Source: an uncultured Bacilli bacterium (GTDB taxonomy: Bacteria > Bacillota_I > Bacilli_A > RF39 > UBA660). From it: 5,020 bases of DNA. Location: the NCBI GenBank assembly GCA_947584955.1, contig CANPWS010000097.1:1-5020 (forward strand). Reading direction: 5' to 3'. The position numbers and the translations under genes were made by a program. Below are positions 4,247-5,020 of the stretch, in pieces (positions within the stretch are counted from its first letter, which is position 1; each line of letters starts with the position of its first letter). The notes beneath the pieces were generated by a model. It had not been told where the DNA came from. It searched no databases and worked only from the letters and a program-made list of their open reading frames with translations.

Positions 4247-5020
4247 TTATACTGTTTTATATTTTACTGTTATTGTATATTCATAATAATTTTTATTACT
4301 TGTACATGTTCTATCACATGTATCAGTTAACATATTATATGTTCCAAGTACACACCATTTACATTTTGTTCCAACTAATTGTCCTACTGAACAAGATAAT
4401 TCATCATCACTAAGAGGTTCAAAATGTTGCAAACAATACCATGTTGCTTTTCCCCCACATTCTCCATCATCACGACAGCTATATTTTGAACCATTACACC
4501 AATAATTTACTGTTCCTGTGCAAGTATCATGAGGAAATTGAGGCAATGAGGAACCTTGGGAAGTAATGTAATTATCTAACCAAGGAGCACACCATTCAGA
4601 TATTTTTTTATTTGCAAGAAAATCAGAACAACAACTATCTTCACTTGGATGATCTGAAAAAACTGTGTCCTCAAGATAAAGCTGCTCACCTGGTTCACAT
4701 GTTGGTTCTGAAAGAGTACTACCATATCTATATATAACTGTACCATTAATGGCACAACCTAGCGGATCAGCACACGAGCTACCCGGTTCACCTGCATCTC
4801 CCTCACAATAATCAAGAGCATCTATTTGAAATACTGCTTTCTTCACCTCGCAAACATTGTCAACAAGTTCCATACCACGAGGACATCTTTTAGGAGAAGT
4901 AGTTTCTGGCGTCGAAGAACAAGTTCCTTCATGAACGCCAGTATGCATAGTACCTCCAGAAACTTTATAAGATAATATACCATTACTTCCTAGACTATGA
5001 CTATCTACTTTTCCATTATC
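4247..5020 (-). CDS. Cysteine-rich, probably extracellular protein, C-terminal part (cut by window edge)
   Basis: The open frame runs through the right edge, showing 257 residues and the true C-terminus. The last 233 residues contain 20 cysteines, an exceptional share for an AT-rich bacterium, with many Gly, Pro, Ser and Thr. Segments such as CPRGMELVDNVCE and the terminal CKWCVLGTYNMLTDTCDRTC look like small disulfide-bonded modules, suggesting a secreted or surface role (inference). The latter loosely follows the C-x2-C...G-T-Y...C-x3-C spacing of GCC2/GCC3-like modules. There is a CC pair in SEDSCCSDF and a cluster YWC-x6-C-x5-C-x7-C. No LPXTG motif or C-terminal membrane segment is present; the end is a likely beta strand, EYTITVKYKTV. 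An in-frame ATG at 4948 has GGAGG four bases upstream, but the frame stays open and protein-like for 24 codons beyond it, so I treat the gene as longer. Internal GC (40-53% in places) far exceeds that of its neighbours. I see no convincing terminator after it. Function unknown. Confidence 0.82.
   Translation of the reverse strand, partial: DNGKVDSHSLGSNGILSYKVSGGTMHTGVHEGTCSSTPETTSPKRCPRGMELVDNVCEVKKAVFQIDALDYCEGDAGEPGSSCADPLGCAINGTVIYRYGSTLSEPTCEPGEQLYLEDTVFSDHPSEDSCCSDFLANKKISEWCAPWLDNYITSQGSSLPQFPHDTCTGTVNYWCNGSKYSCRDDGECGGKATWYCLQHFEPLSDDELSCSVGQLVGTKCKWCVLGTYNMLTDTCDRTCTSNKNYYEYTITVKYKTV

Noticed and set aside
1..5020. TGA read as tryptophan (Mycoplasma-type code)
   Set aside because: The recognised genes are full length without internal TGA, and Trp is coded by TGG where seen, so nothing supports recoding.
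1..5020. CRISPR array, insertion sequence, tRNA or rRNA genes
   Set aside because: I saw no regularly spaced repeats, transposase frame, terminal inverted repeats or tRNA cloverleaf. The only structured RNA is the T-box leader.

Overview
The window is a very AT-rich stretch (about 15-25% GC by eye over most of its length) from a low-GC Gram-positive bacterium. Supporting signs are a T-box riboswitch, purine-rich AAGGAG-type ribosome binding sites, A/T-ending codons and TAA stop codons throughout. Small AT-rich Bacilli relatives, such as the uncultured gut lineages near Erysipelotrichales, RF39 or Mollicutes, fit best; this placement is inference. Tryptophan is coded by TGG and no gene needs TGA read-through, so the standard code is sufficient.

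Every supported gene is on the minus strand, so the transcription order runs from high to low coordinates. It begins with the C-terminal part of a cysteine-rich, probably surface or secreted protein (5020 to 4247, cut by the window edge). Next is a 131-residue protein of unknown function (4148 to 3753) with a strong promoter and a factor-independent terminator at its stop codon. Then come nfo (endonuclease IV, DNA base-excision repair), a signal-anchored beta-rich protein resembling the TasA/camelysin class, frr (ribosome recycling factor), and a 265-residue protein of unknown function with its own near-consensus promoter. Last are a phenylalanine T-box leader and the first 151 codons of pheS (phenylalanyl-tRNA synthetase alpha), cut by the left edge.

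The genes do not form one functional operon. Housekeeping genes for translation (pheS, frr) and repair (nfo) alternate with lineage-specific genes. Most units have their own short 5' leader, often with an extended -10 promoter (TGn followed by a TATAAT-like hexamer) 10 to 30 bases before the start codon. The clearest control element is the T-box, whose specifier TTC and TGGT bulge fit uncharged tRNA-Phe as the inducer of pheS. The T-box begins about five bases after the preceding gene's stop codon, so its transcript must start inside or upstream of that unknown gene.

I see no mobile element, CRISPR array, tRNA or rRNA. The most unusual parts are the cysteine-rich protein, whose composition and codon choice differ sharply from its neighbours, and the two orphan proteins.
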